Shown here piece after piece: positions 18,396 through 27,789 of a stretch of DNA of 52,414 bases. This DNA comes from Phycisphaerales bacterium (lineage in GTDB: Bacteria > Planctomycetota > Phycisphaerae > Phycisphaerales > UBA1924). Below the pieces are notes generated by a model. That model was not told the DNA's origin. It searched no databases and saw nothing but the letters and a program-made list of their open reading frames with translations. Numbering within the stretch: the first letter of the stretch is position 1; every line of letters starts with the position of its first letter. The stretch spans positions 1 to 52,414 of the forward strand of contig JAGQON010000024.1 of NCBI GenBank assembly GCA_020427395.1. Reading direction: 5' to 3'. The position numbers and the translations under genes were made by a program.

Positions 18396-18401
18396 TATAT
18401 A
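18396..18401 (-). promoter_or_regulatory. Putative -10 box of AhpD-like gene
   Basis: TATATA on the minus strand, with a TTGAAA further upstream that could be a -35 although the spacing (20 nt) is long. The palindrome at 18405-18418 lies between the two. Confidence 0.35.
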
Positions 18402-18404
18402 CTT

Positions 18405-18418
18405 ACTGACTAGTCAGT
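18405..18418. promoter_or_regulatory. Perfect 14-bp palindrome, likely repressor operator
   Basis: ACTGACTAGTCAGT is its own reverse complement and sits in the promoter of the AhpD-like gene, between the candidate -35 and -10. Its length and symmetry are typical of TetR-family operators. The cognate regulator is not in this window. Confidence 0.55.
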
Positions 18419-18489
18419 CTATTTCAAGAGTCATTGATTTCTTTGCGTTCGCTGTGCGCGTTCTTCAGCCAGATTCTGAGACAGGCAAC

Positions 18490-18518
18490 TTGTGCAAGTG
18501 CTTTCGCGAGTCTATGCT
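18490..18518 (+). promoter_or_regulatory. Putative amt promoter (leaderless type)
   Basis: A -35-like TTGTGC (18490-18495) and a TATGCT -10 (18513-18518) are separated by 17 nt, and the -10 ends exactly 6 nt before the ATG at 18525. ACTTG-TG-CAAGT, a small inverted repeat, overlaps the -35. Confidence 0.5.
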
Positions 18519-18524
18519 CGCTCT

Positions 18525-19895
<1,371 letters not shown>

Positions 19896-19951
19896 ACGAA
19901 ACACCCGCCGATGCACGACACGACCAATCAGCACGAAAAAAGGATCTCGAT

Positions 19952-20293
19952 ATGCACCTTGTCATCGCGTACATCCGCCCCGAAAAGCTCTCGGATGTCA
20001 AGAAAGCCCTCATCAAGAACGAGGTGTTCAAGATGTCCATCACGAACGCGTTGGGCGCGGGCGATGAGCAGGTTTATCACGAGCGATATCGCGGGGCCGA
20101 TGTCGAAATCGACCTGCTTAAGCGAGTGCGGCTGGAGATCGCCGTCAACGAATCGTTCATCCAGCGTACGGTCGATGCCATCCTCGAAGGCGGCGTCACC
20201 GGCGAGGATGGCGACGGCAAGATCTTTGTGCTGCCCATGACCCAGTGCTACCGCATCCGCAACGGCAACAAGGGCCCGCACGCGATCGGGTGA
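19952..20293 (+). CDS. PII nitrogen-regulatory protein (GlnB/GlnK family)
   Basis: A 113-residue PII signal protein that aligns without gaps to E. coli GlnB over the first 65 residues: RPEKLSDVKKAL, the T-loop YHERYRGADVE, the B-loop GEDGDGKIF and the C-loop region. PII trimers sense ATP/ADP and 2-oxoglutarate and gate Amt. Tyr46 is kept, but the uridylylation site Tyr51 is Val, so classical GlnD modification is not possible. The ATG at 19952 follows AAAAAAGGA; an upstream in-frame ATG at 19892 overlaps the amt end and has no ribosome site. Confidence 0.93.
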   Translation: MHLVIAYIRPEKLSDVKKALIKNEVFKMSITNALGAGDEQVYHERYRGADVEIDLLKRVRLEIAVNESFIQRTVDAILEGGVTGEDGDGKIFVLPMTQCYRIRNGNKGPHAIG

Positions 20294-20297
20294 TCGC

Positions 20298-22241
20298 TCA
20301 AGCGTCTGGCTCATCGCCGAGCGCGGCGTAATCCTGCCGCAGCGCCTTCATCAGCGAGACGCAAGCGAGGATCAGGATGACCGTGAACGGCAGCGCGACC
20401 GCGATTGAAGCCGCCTGCAGCGCGATCAACCCCCCCGCCAGCAGCAGCGCCGACGCAACCACACCCTCGGTGATCGCCCAGAACAGGCGAGTACCCACCG
20501 GCGGGTCCGGGTTGCCGCCCGAGGCGATGATGTCGATCACCATCGAGGCCGAATCCGAAGAGGTCACGAAGAACAGGATGATGCACAGCGTCGCGATGCC
20601 GATCGCGATCGTCGCCATCACTGACGAGTCGAACAGACTGTTGATCAGCGTGAACAGGACCGTCGGCAGGCGATCGATCCGCTGGGTGTGATCCACGGTC
20701 AGCACCGGTGCCGAGAGGTACTCGACCGGTGTGAGCGCCTCCTCGGTCGATGCGTACGCCCCATCAAAGGCCACATCCGGCGGGGGGACATACGCCTCGC
20801 CCGATCGAACCGAAACAAGCTGGCCGTCGTCGATCACAACCCGCGCTTCTGTGTGCTGTTCAACAAACACACCACCGCTCGCACCCCGGGCGTACTCGCC
20901 GCCGTTTGGCCCGATGAGTGCGCCGTCCTCGCTGAGCGCGAAGAAGCCGCCGGGTCCCTGCTCGAGCACGGGATAGCTGGGCAGGGACGCATCAGGATCC
21001 ATCAGCCGCTCACCATTCGTACGCTCATCGCCAAGCGCCGACTCGTAGGCGGCCGTGGCGCTGATATGCTCGTTGTGCACCCGGAGCGTCGATGTCCCGA
21101 ACGCCGTGAGCCAGACGATGCCCACCGCCGTGGGCACGAGCAGCACGCCGATGATGAACTCGCGGATCGTCCGTCCGCGCGAAACACGCGCGATGAACAT
21201 CCCCACGAAGGGTGACCACGAGATCCACCACGCCCAGTAGAAGACCGTCCAGCTGTTGAGCCATGCACGCCCTTCGGCGTTGAATGCCCCTGTCCGGAAC
21301 GAGTTGAACGGGAGGATCTGCAGATACGCGCCGGTGTTCTCGATCGCGGAGCCGAAGAAGGGCATCAGCCCGCCGGCGATGACGACGAGCACGAGTAGCA
21401 GCCCCGCGAGGATCATGTTCGTCTCGCTCAGACGACGGATGCCGGTATGCAGCCCCATGACGACCGAGACCGTAGCGACGGCGGTGATGGCCGCGATGAG
21501 GATGATCTGTGTCGGGGTGGTGATCGCAATCCCGAAGAGCTGCGCAAGACCCGCGTTGACCTGCTGGGCACCGATCCCCAGCGATGTCGCCACCCCGGTG
21601 AGCGTGGCGATGATCGCGAGCACATCGATCACATCGCCCGTGAAGCCCCAGACGCGATCGCCAAGCAGCGGGTGCAGCAGCGAGCGGAAACTCAGCGGCA
21701 TCCTGCGATTGAACCCGAAGTACGCCAACGCCAGCCCCACGATGGCATACAGCGCCCACGGGTGCAGCCCCCAGTGGAAGATCGTGACCGCCATCGCCAT
21801 GCGCGACTTATCCAGCCCGTCCGCAAGCCCGGGCGGCGTGGAGTTGAAGTGATAGACCGGCTCGGCCACGCTCCAGAAGAGCAGCCCGATGCCCATGCCG
21901 GCGCTGAAGAGCATCGCGAACCACGCGCCGCGTCCGAACTCCGGCTTTTCATCCGGCTGCCCCAGCTTGATGTGACCAGCCTTGCCGAACGCGAGCACGA
22001 TCGCGAGCACCAGGAACCCCGTCATCGCCGCCACATAGAGCCAGCCGAACCGATCGCCGATCCAGTCGCGCAGGTGCACAAAGGTGCCCTGCACCTGCTC
22101 GCTCGGGAGCAGAAAGGTGCTGAGCACAAGCCCGATGACGATCAACGCCCCGAGCGGGAACACGATCGGGTGCATCTCGAAGTGCCGTCCCAGGCGGATG
22201 CGCCGCAGCTCGATGCCCGTGTGGTCGCTGCCGGCGCTCAT
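20298..22241 (-). CDS. BCCT-family betaine/choline transporter with long periplasmic loop
   Basis: A 647-residue secondary carrier. The glycine-rich GMGIGL (115-120) is the sodium-site version seen in sodium-coupled BetP rather than CaiT, and the substrate box is WAWWISWSPFVGMF (336-349). About 12 membrane helices are present. Between helices ending near 382 and starting near 525 there is a hydrophilic loop of about 140 residues, some 100 longer than in BetP-type proteins. The start overlaps the SDMT stop (ATGA), so synthesis and uptake of betaine are encoded in one operon. It is convergent with the PII gene, 4 bp apart. Confidence 0.92.
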   Translation of the reverse strand: MSAGSDHTGIELRRIRLGRHFEMHPIVFPLGALIVIGLVLSTFLLPSEQVQGTFVHLRDWIGDRFGWLYVAAMTGFLVLAIVLAFGKAGHIKLGQPDEKPEFGRGAWFAMLFSAGMGIGLLFWSVAEPVYHFNSTPPGLADGLDKSRMAMAVTIFHWGLHPWALYAIVGLALAYFGFNRRMPLSFRSLLHPLLGDRVWGFTGDVIDVLAIIATLTGVATSLGIGAQQVNAGLAQLFGIAITTPTQIILIAAITAVATVSVVMGLHTGIRRLSETNMILAGLLLVLVVIAGGLMPFFGSAIENTGAYLQILPFNSFRTGAFNAEGRAWLNSWTVFYWAWWISWSPFVGMFIARVSRGRTIREFIIGVLLVPTAVGIVWLTAFGTSTLRVHNEHISATAAYESALGDERTNGERLMDPDASLPSYPVLEQGPGGFFALSEDGALIGPNGGEYARGASGGVFVEQHTEARVVIDDGQLVSVRSGEAYVPPPDVAFDGAYASTEEALTPVEYLSAPVLTVDHTQRIDRLPTVLFTLINSLFDSSVMATIAIGIATLCIILFFVTSSDSASMVIDIIASGGNPDPPVGTRLFWAITEGVVASALLLAGGLIALQAASIAVALPFTVILILACVSLMKALRQDYAALGDEPDA

Positions 22242-23083
22242 GCGTCAACGGGCTTCTGGAACAGGAACACGCCCCACGCGAGCCATCCCGACTTGCCGCC
22301 CTCGACCCACCGTGTCAGGCCTTCCTTCATGCGCTGAAGGTAGTCTTCCGAGATCTGCTCAGCGAGATCGCCGTGCTTCTCGATCGTGATCTGGCGGACG
22401 CGCTCGTAGTGGTTGACCAGCTGCTGAGACATGTCCTCGTAACCGAGGTTCTCCCAGCCGAGCCGCTGGGCTTGCGCCTTATAAAAGCTCGGCGAGCCGA
22501 GATCGGGCAGGTGGATGCGCTGCAGGATGGTGTCGAGCACACCGTGGGGGCACGCGTCGGACTGCATCGGATCCGTAAACACGAACCGCCCGCCGGGCTT
22601 GAGCACGCGATCGACCTCGCGGAGCACCTGCTCTCGATCGCCGGAGTGTAGGATGGCGTCCTGACACCAGACGACATCGACCGAGGCGTCAGGCACATCA
22701 AGATGCTCGAAGCTGCCGTCGATCACGGTGATCTGCTCATCAAGCCCCGCCTGGCGACACAGCTCGCGGTTGCGTTCGTTCTCGGCCTCAGAGAGATTGA
22801 TGCATGCGACATCGCAGCCAAAGCGCTCGGCGAGCTTGCGGGCCGCGCCCCCGTAGCCCGAGCCGATGTCGAGCACGCTGGCGTCCTTATGGATCGAGAC
22901 GAGCCGCGTGATCATGTGCTCAACGGTTCGCTCGCTGGCATCGCGGATGGGCTCCTCGAAGCCGCGGTAGATCCCGATATGGATGTCCTCACCGCCCCAG
23001 ACCTTTTCATAGAACCGGTCCGCATCGGTGCTGTTGTAGTACTCGCGTGCGATCTGGGTGGCTTCGTCGTAGCTGGTGGTCAT
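22238..23083 (-). CDS. Sarcosine/dimethylglycine N-methyltransferase (SDMT)
   Basis: S-adenosylmethionine-dependent enzyme that carries out the last methylation steps from sarcosine to dimethylglycine to glycine betaine. The 281-residue protein begins with YYNSTDADRFYEKVWGGEDI, typical of SDMTs, and has the SAM motif LDIGSGYGG at 71-79, WCQDAILHS and RVLKPGGRFVFTD. It overlaps GSMT upstream and the BCCT gene downstream by 4 bp each, giving a tightly coupled operon. A generic small-molecule methyltransferase is the alternative, but the GSMT neighbour makes SDMT firm. Confidence 0.94.
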   Translation of the reverse strand: MTTSYDEATQIAREYYNSTDADRFYEKVWGGEDIHIGIYRGFEEPIRDASERTVEHMITRLVSIHKDASVLDIGSGYGGAARKLAERFGCDVACINLSEAENERNRELCRQAGLDEQITVIDGSFEHLDVPDASVDVVWCQDAILHSGDREQVLREVDRVLKPGGRFVFTDPMQSDACPHGVLDTILQRIHLPDLGSPSFYKAQAQRLGWENLGYEDMSQQLVNHYERVRQITIEKHGDLAEQISEDYLQRMKEGLTRWVEGGKSGWLAWGVFLFQKPVDA

Positions 23084-23934
23084 GATTCACTCTCTTCGAT
23101 CTGCGGAAGACTGTCGTAGGACTTCTCGGCGATATGCACATAGAAGTCCGGATCCTCTTCCCTGAATGTCTCCTTGAAATCGGCGACCGTCGTGATGTTC
23201 TGGAAACCCACCTCGTTCATGAGGCGGCGTGTGTAATCCACACGCAGCGGGAACATGTTGAGGTGATACGCCGAGCCGTCCTCGAAGCTGTACTTGAACC
23301 GGCAGAGCCCCTCGTCGACAAACTCAGGCTCGGCGGTGACCTGATCACCGCAGTAGTAATACTTGTGCTTGGAGCTGTAGCCGCTATCGAGGATGCCGTC
23401 GTAGTTGCGCTGATCAAGGATCAGGAACCCGTCGTGCTTGAGCGCGGCATAAAACTCCGCCAGCGCCTTTCGGCGATCACGCTCGCTGAACAGGTGCGTG
23501 AACGAGTTGCCCAGGCAGATTACCGCATCAAATCGCCCGAGGACATCACGATTGAGCCACCGCCAGTCGGCGTGTCGCGTCCGCAGCACATGCCCCCGCT
23601 GGCGTCCGTTCTCGAAGGCCTTGGCGAGCATGTACGGGCTGCCGTCCACGCTCACCACATCGAAACCAGCCTCGATCAGGCGGATCGAGTGGAACCCGGT
23701 GCCCGTGGCGACATCGAGCACGCGCTTGGCGCCGCGTTTCTTGAGCTCCTCGATAAAGAAGGAACCCTCGGACTTGGCCCGCTGCTCCCAATCGATCAGG
23801 TTGTCCCATTTCTCGACGAACCCGCGTACATACTCATCGGTGTACTTGTTGGTATCGCGTACCGCGCTGGGGTCGTCGCCGTAGTCCTGCTCCCGGTACT
23901 CAAGGAGCGAATCCTGCTTCTTGCTCTGTGTCAT
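23080..23934 (-). CDS. Glycine/sarcosine N-methyltransferase (GSMT)
   Basis: First enzyme of betaine synthesis from glycine; it methylates glycine to sarcosine and then dimethylglycine. The 284-residue protein has the SAM motif VLDVATGTG at 72-80, SVDGSPYML, CLGNSFTHLF and a GSMT-type substrate region (LDQRNYDGIL, SSKHKYYYCG). Start ATG 23934 gives an N-terminus of normal length (YGDDPSAV, YTDEYVRGFVEKWDNLIDWE). The frame is open to 24051 but that extension is basic and unlike the family. A TATAGA hexamer about 50 nt upstream may be the operon's -10. Confidence 0.94.
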   Translation of the reverse strand: MTQSKKQDSLLEYREQDYGDDPSAVRDTNKYTDEYVRGFVEKWDNLIDWEQRAKSEGSFFIEELKKRGAKRVLDVATGTGFHSIRLIEAGFDVVSVDGSPYMLAKAFENGRQRGHVLRTRHADWRWLNRDVLGRFDAVICLGNSFTHLFSERDRRKALAEFYAALKHDGFLILDQRNYDGILDSGYSSKHKYYYCGDQVTAEPEFVDEGLCRFKYSFEDGSAYHLNMFPLRVDYTRRLMNEVGFQNITTVADFKETFREEDPDFYVHIAEKSYDSLPQIEESES

Positions 23935-24125
23935 GTCGTCGATCTTGGCTTGTAAAGAAACTGGGCGTGTGTGTCGTCTATACGGCTGAATGACAGAATC
24001 GAGGCACATTCGTGCCCTCTTGAGACTATGGGACAGATCGCGCAGGAACAAACCGAATCTGGGGTATTGATCAAGACTTGCCGCGCTGATGCGGGATTTT
24101 CACCGTGCTTTCACGCGAACGCGCA

Positions 24126-24157
24126 GAAAAAACGGCGTACGCGGATGCGCACGCCGT
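24126..24157 (-). terminator. Rho-independent terminator of the symporter operon
   Basis: On the minus strand a hairpin with ACGGCGT/ACGCCGT arms and an extended inner stem is followed directly by a run of T residues (the A-run at 24126-24132 on the plus strand). It lies 28 bp after the symporter stop. The rest of 23935-24185 is the upstream region of the betaine operon. Confidence 0.8.
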
Positions 24158-24185
24158 CGGAGAGAGGTGAATCAGATTGGTCGCC

Positions 24186-26087
24186 TTACTCGCCCTGATG
24201 CGCCGGCGGGACCTGCATCTCGTGGGCTTCACCGGCGCCCTTGGGCACGCGGATGTCCTCAATGAGCTGCTGGATGTCCGCCGGTGGCGGCTTGGTGAAC
24301 CCGCTGACGACGATCGCCACGATGAAGTTGATGATCATGCCGATCGAACCGATGCCCTCCGGCGAGATGCCAAAGAGCCAGAACTTCTCCTTGTCCCCGC
24401 CGCTCTCCCATGAGGTCAGGGCCGCGAGCAGCCCGTTGGCCCAGTTGAAGCGGAACAGGATGATGTAGACCCCGGTGAACGCGATGCCGGTGATCATGCC
24501 CGCCACAATACCCTCACGCGAGGCACGCTTGGAGAAGATCCCCAGCATGATGCACGGGAAAAAGCTCGACGCGGCCAGACCGAACGCGAGCGCCACCACC
24601 TGCGCGACGAAGCCGGGAGGGTAGATGCCAAAGAGCCCGGCGCAGATCACGCCCACGCCCGCGGCACCTCGCGCGATCCACAGCTCGTTCTTCTCGCTGA
24701 TGTCGGGCTTGAGTACCCGCTTGGTCAGGTCGTGGCTCACGGCCGTCGAGATGACCAGCAGCAGACCCGCGGCCGTGGACAGCGCCGCGGCCAGCCCGCC
24801 CGCCGCCACCAGACCGATGACCCAGTTGGGCAGCTTGGCGATCTGCGGGTTGGCGAGCACCATGATGTCGCGATCGACATAGAGCTCGTTCTCGTTATCG
24901 CTGGGCGCGTTGGTCACCAGACGCTGACCATGCGAGCCGCGGGCGCTCTCGTCTTCGGCACCGCCGACGAACTTGGGCTTGCCCGCGAAAGGCGCTCCGT
25001 TTCGATACGAAACCAGCCCATCGTCGTTCTTGTCAACCCAGGCAATGAGCCCCGTGACCTCCCACTCCTTGAACCAATCGGGGATGGCCTTGACCTCCGG
25101 GTCCTCACTGACCGCGTACTGCGCGCCATTGACGGTCGAGATCAGGTTGGTACGCCCGAACGCTCCCACAGCGGGTGCGGTGGTGTAGAGGATTGCGATG
25201 AAGAACAACGCCCAGAACGCGCTCATGCGCGCGTCACGAACCTTGGGCACCGTGTAGAAGCGGATGATGACATGCGGCAGTCCCGCGGTCCCCACCATCA
25301 GCGCCAGCGTGATCATAAATACATCGAGACGCGACTTGCTGCCATCGGTAAACGCCTCGAACCCGAGCTCGCGGTTGATGGCATCGAGCTTGTCGAGCAT
25401 GCCCACGGTCTCGCCGTTGGCGATCTGTGAGCCGACATCACCGCCGAGCGTCCCGATAAACCCGAGCTGGGGAACGATGTTGCCGGTGAGCAGCATCGCC
25501 ATGAAGATCGCGGGGACCATGTACGCGAAAATGAGCACACAATACTGAGCGACCTGCGTGTAGGTGATGCCTTTCATACCACCGAGCACGGCGTACACAA
25601 ACACGATCGCCATGCCGATGATGACACCGAGGTTGATGTCCACCCCAAGGAACTGCGAGAAGACGACACCCACGCCGCGCATCTGACCCGCAACATAGGT
25701 GAAGCTCACGAAGATCGCGCAGACGACCGCCACGACGCGGGCGAACTGTGAATAGCAGCGATCACCCACAAAGTCGGGCACCGTGAACTTGCCGAACTTC
25801 CGCAGGTATGGCGCCAGCAGTAATGCCAGCAGCACATAGCCGCCGGTCCAGCCCATCAGGTAGGTGCTGCCGTCGTAGCCCGCGAACGAGATAATGCCGG
25901 CCATCGAGATGAACGACGCGGCGGACATCCAGTCCGCGCCCGTCGCCATGCCGTTGGCCAGGGGCGGCACGCCGCCGCCCGCGACATAGAACTCGCTCGA
26001 CGAGCCCGCGCGGCTCCACCAGGCGATGCCCAGATACAGCGCGAAACTCAGCCCAACGATCAGGAAGGTCCATGCTTGTACATCCAT
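24186..26087 (-). CDS. Sodium:solute symporter family protein (large subunit, VC_2705 type)
   Basis: A 633-residue member of the SSS family with about 13 transmembrane helices; SSS features include ATGADWMSAASFISMAG, LGGMKGITYTQVAQY and AAALSTAAGLLLVIS. Close relatives include acetate permease ActP and the two-component type whose small partner is a DUF4212 protein, as found here 3 bp upstream. An external loop of about 110 residues holds DKNDDGLVSYRN, close to a calcium-binding EF-hand loop. The substrate is probably a small carboxylate such as acetate, but this cannot be settled from sequence. Confidence 0.9.
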   Translation of the reverse strand: MDVQAWTFLIVGLSFALYLGIAWWSRAGSSSEFYVAGGGVPPLANGMATGADWMSAASFISMAGIISFAGYDGSTYLMGWTGGYVLLALLLAPYLRKFGKFTVPDFVGDRCYSQFARVVAVVCAIFVSFTYVAGQMRGVGVVFSQFLGVDINLGVIIGMAIVFVYAVLGGMKGITYTQVAQYCVLIFAYMVPAIFMAMLLTGNIVPQLGFIGTLGGDVGSQIANGETVGMLDKLDAINRELGFEAFTDGSKSRLDVFMITLALMVGTAGLPHVIIRFYTVPKVRDARMSAFWALFFIAILYTTAPAVGAFGRTNLISTVNGAQYAVSEDPEVKAIPDWFKEWEVTGLIAWVDKNDDGLVSYRNGAPFAGKPKFVGGAEDESARGSHGQRLVTNAPSDNENELYVDRDIMVLANPQIAKLPNWVIGLVAAGGLAAALSTAAGLLLVISTAVSHDLTKRVLKPDISEKNELWIARGAAGVGVICAGLFGIYPPGFVAQVVALAFGLAASSFFPCIMLGIFSKRASREGIVAGMITGIAFTGVYIILFRFNWANGLLAALTSWESGGDKEKFWLFGISPEGIGSIGMIINFIVAIVVSGFTKPPPADIQQLIEDIRVPKGAGEAHEMQVPPAHQGE

Positions 26088-26090
26088 GGG

Positions 26091-26360
26091 TCAGTCCTCC
26101 TCTCGATAGCCGAACTTGCGGTCCAGCTTGTTCATGAGGTAGACATACACCGCGATCAGGACCACGAACACATAGATCGATCCCTGCTGCGCGAACCAGA
26201 AGCCCAGCTTGGCCTCACCGATCCGGTACTTGTTGAGCGCATCAACGAAGAGGATCCCGCACCCGTAGCTCACAATGAACCAGATGGAGAGCAGAACCCC
26301 GAGGTAGGTCAGGTTGGTCTTCCAGTACCTGTCCCGCGCGTCTTGGTCTTTGTTTGTCAT
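26091..26360 (-). CDS. DUF4212 small subunit of sodium:solute symporter
   Basis: A protein of 89 residues with two transmembrane helices (LGVLLSIWFIVSYGCGILFV and FVVLIAVYVYLMNKLDRKFG), the standard form of the DUF4212 partner that is always encoded beside VC_2705-type symporters. WKTNL near the N-terminus and GFWFAQQGSIYVFV are family hallmarks. The start at 26360 follows GGGAG with reasonable spacing; an ATG at 26375 is the alternative. It is cotranscribed with the large subunit 3 bp downstream. Confidence 0.88.
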   Translation of the reverse strand: MTNKDQDARDRYWKTNLTYLGVLLSIWFIVSYGCGILFVDALNKYRIGEAKLGFWFAQQGSIYVFVVLIAVYVYLMNKLDRKFGYREED

Positions 26361-26414
26361 ATCAGATACTCCCATCAGCGATAGGAAACTCCCATACCGC
26401 CGAGATGATATTGC

Positions 26415-27644
26415 TTAGAAAATAGCCTGCATCTGTGCGCGGAAAACGAACTGCGAGTTGGCACCGGCATCGTCGCCGGCCCAGCCACGCCCCGCGCCGC
26501 CCCACGCGCCGCTCACCTCATCAAAGGCAACGCCCGCGTCAGCAGTGAACTTCATCGCGTGACCCGCGTAATACTTCGACGCACCCACAGTCAGGATACT
26601 CAGCGTGTCTTCCATCGAAGCGCCGGGGTTCGCGACGGCGAAGGCCGCGGCCTGCCCGTCAAGATCGCCCCACTCATACCGGGCGAAGATCTCGATGTCG
26701 TCCGTCACGAACATCTGACCCTGGATCAACGCGCCATACTGATCGTACTCCACGCCACCCGGGCTCTCCTCGTAGTTGCCGATGACCGCGGCGTAGATCG
26801 CCGAGCCGCCGAAGCCCCACTGGAAGTCCGCCGTCCACTGCGAGATGCGTGTGTCGTTGGTGTAGATGCTCGCGCCGCCCGCGCCCGCCAGCGTGTCACC
26901 GTCCTGAATATGACCGGCCACGCCGAAAACCATGAACGGGTCCTCGTCGCGGAAGCTGTTGAAGTCCGCACGCTGCGACCAGTCGCCCTCAAAGAGGAAC
27001 TCGGCCCGCGCCGAGGCCGCCCACTTATTGCCGGGCGACGAGTCGTTCCACGAACGCAACCCGTCGTTGTACGACGCCATCAGTTTGAACTTGTCCTTCT
27101 GCCAGGTACCCTCGACGCCCTGCCCGTACAGGTTCGAGAACCGGGCCTCGAGCACCGAACGCTCGACGAAGGTCTGCTTGGTCTCCGAGACGGTCCACTC
27201 GTTCCATGTGTGCAGCTTGAACTGCCCCACCCGCAGCGAGAAGTTGTCATCAATATGCCAGTTCGCCCACGCGTCAAGCAGCAATGACGAGCCCGAGCCG
27301 GTGAATCCGAACCAGATGAAGAAGTCCATGTTCGGCTCTTCGAGCTTGCCCTTGAGGCCCACCCGCGTGCGGGTGTTCTCGAAGCCGATCGTCAGCTCGT
27401 CCTGCGCATCCTGCTGGTCTTGCACATCCGCGATATAACGGAACTGGATGAACACGATGGGGTCGATGGTCACCGCGGCGTTGTTGACCAGCAGCGAGTC
27501 GTACGCTCGCGCATCGGCGACGAGGCGGTCTCTCAGTGAGAGCGACGTGTCATCGCCGGCGTGCAGCGCCGGGGCAGCGATAATTGAGGCAAGAACGGCA
27601 GGGGCATACACACCCCACCGACAACGCGAGCAGTTGCCGAGCAT
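26415..27644 (-). CDS. Outer-membrane porin (OprP/OprO-like beta-barrel)
   Basis: A 409-residue exported protein: hydrophobic signal region (YAPAVLASIIAAPALHAG), then alternating beta-strand texture throughout and a C-terminal Phe (MQAIF), the recognition signal for barrel assembly. Strand motifs such as TRTRVGLKGKL, NFSLRVGQFKLH and EIFARYEWGD match phosphate-selective-type porins, though selectivity is unknown. The start has GGAG 7 nt upstream. It lies just ahead of the symporter pair on the same strand, so porin and symporter may form one uptake route across both membranes. Confidence 0.8.
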   Translation of the reverse strand: MLGNCSRCRWGVYAPAVLASIIAAPALHAGDDTSLSLRDRLVADARAYDSLLVNNAAVTIDPIVFIQFRYIADVQDQQDAQDELTIGFENTRTRVGLKGKLEEPNMDFFIWFGFTGSGSSLLLDAWANWHIDDNFSLRVGQFKLHTWNEWTVSETKQTFVERSVLEARFSNLYGQGVEGTWQKDKFKLMASYNDGLRSWNDSSPGNKWAASARAEFLFEGDWSQRADFNSFRDEDPFMVFGVAGHIQDGDTLAGAGGASIYTNDTRISQWTADFQWGFGGSAIYAAVIGNYEESPGGVEYDQYGALIQGQMFVTDDIEIFARYEWGDLDGQAAAFAVANPGASMEDTLSILTVGASKYYAGHAMKFTADAGVAFDEVSGAWGGAGRGWAGDDAGANSQFVFRAQMQAIF

Positions 27645-27789
27645 AGCAGTTCTCCATGATGAAGCTTCAAGGGACTCATGTGTCTCCTATTTGAACGCTC
27701 ACCATACAAGAAACTGTTTCATAGCACAAACGCGCCCGCCTCATGATCACTCGATTTGGGGATAACACCCTGCATCAGCTCGGCTTGGC

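Noticed and set aside
18490..18499. Sigma-54 promoter for the nitrogen gene amt
   Set aside because: No GG-N10-GC pair with the required spacing; the TTGTGC/TATGCT pair with a 17-nt spacer fits a housekeeping promoter.
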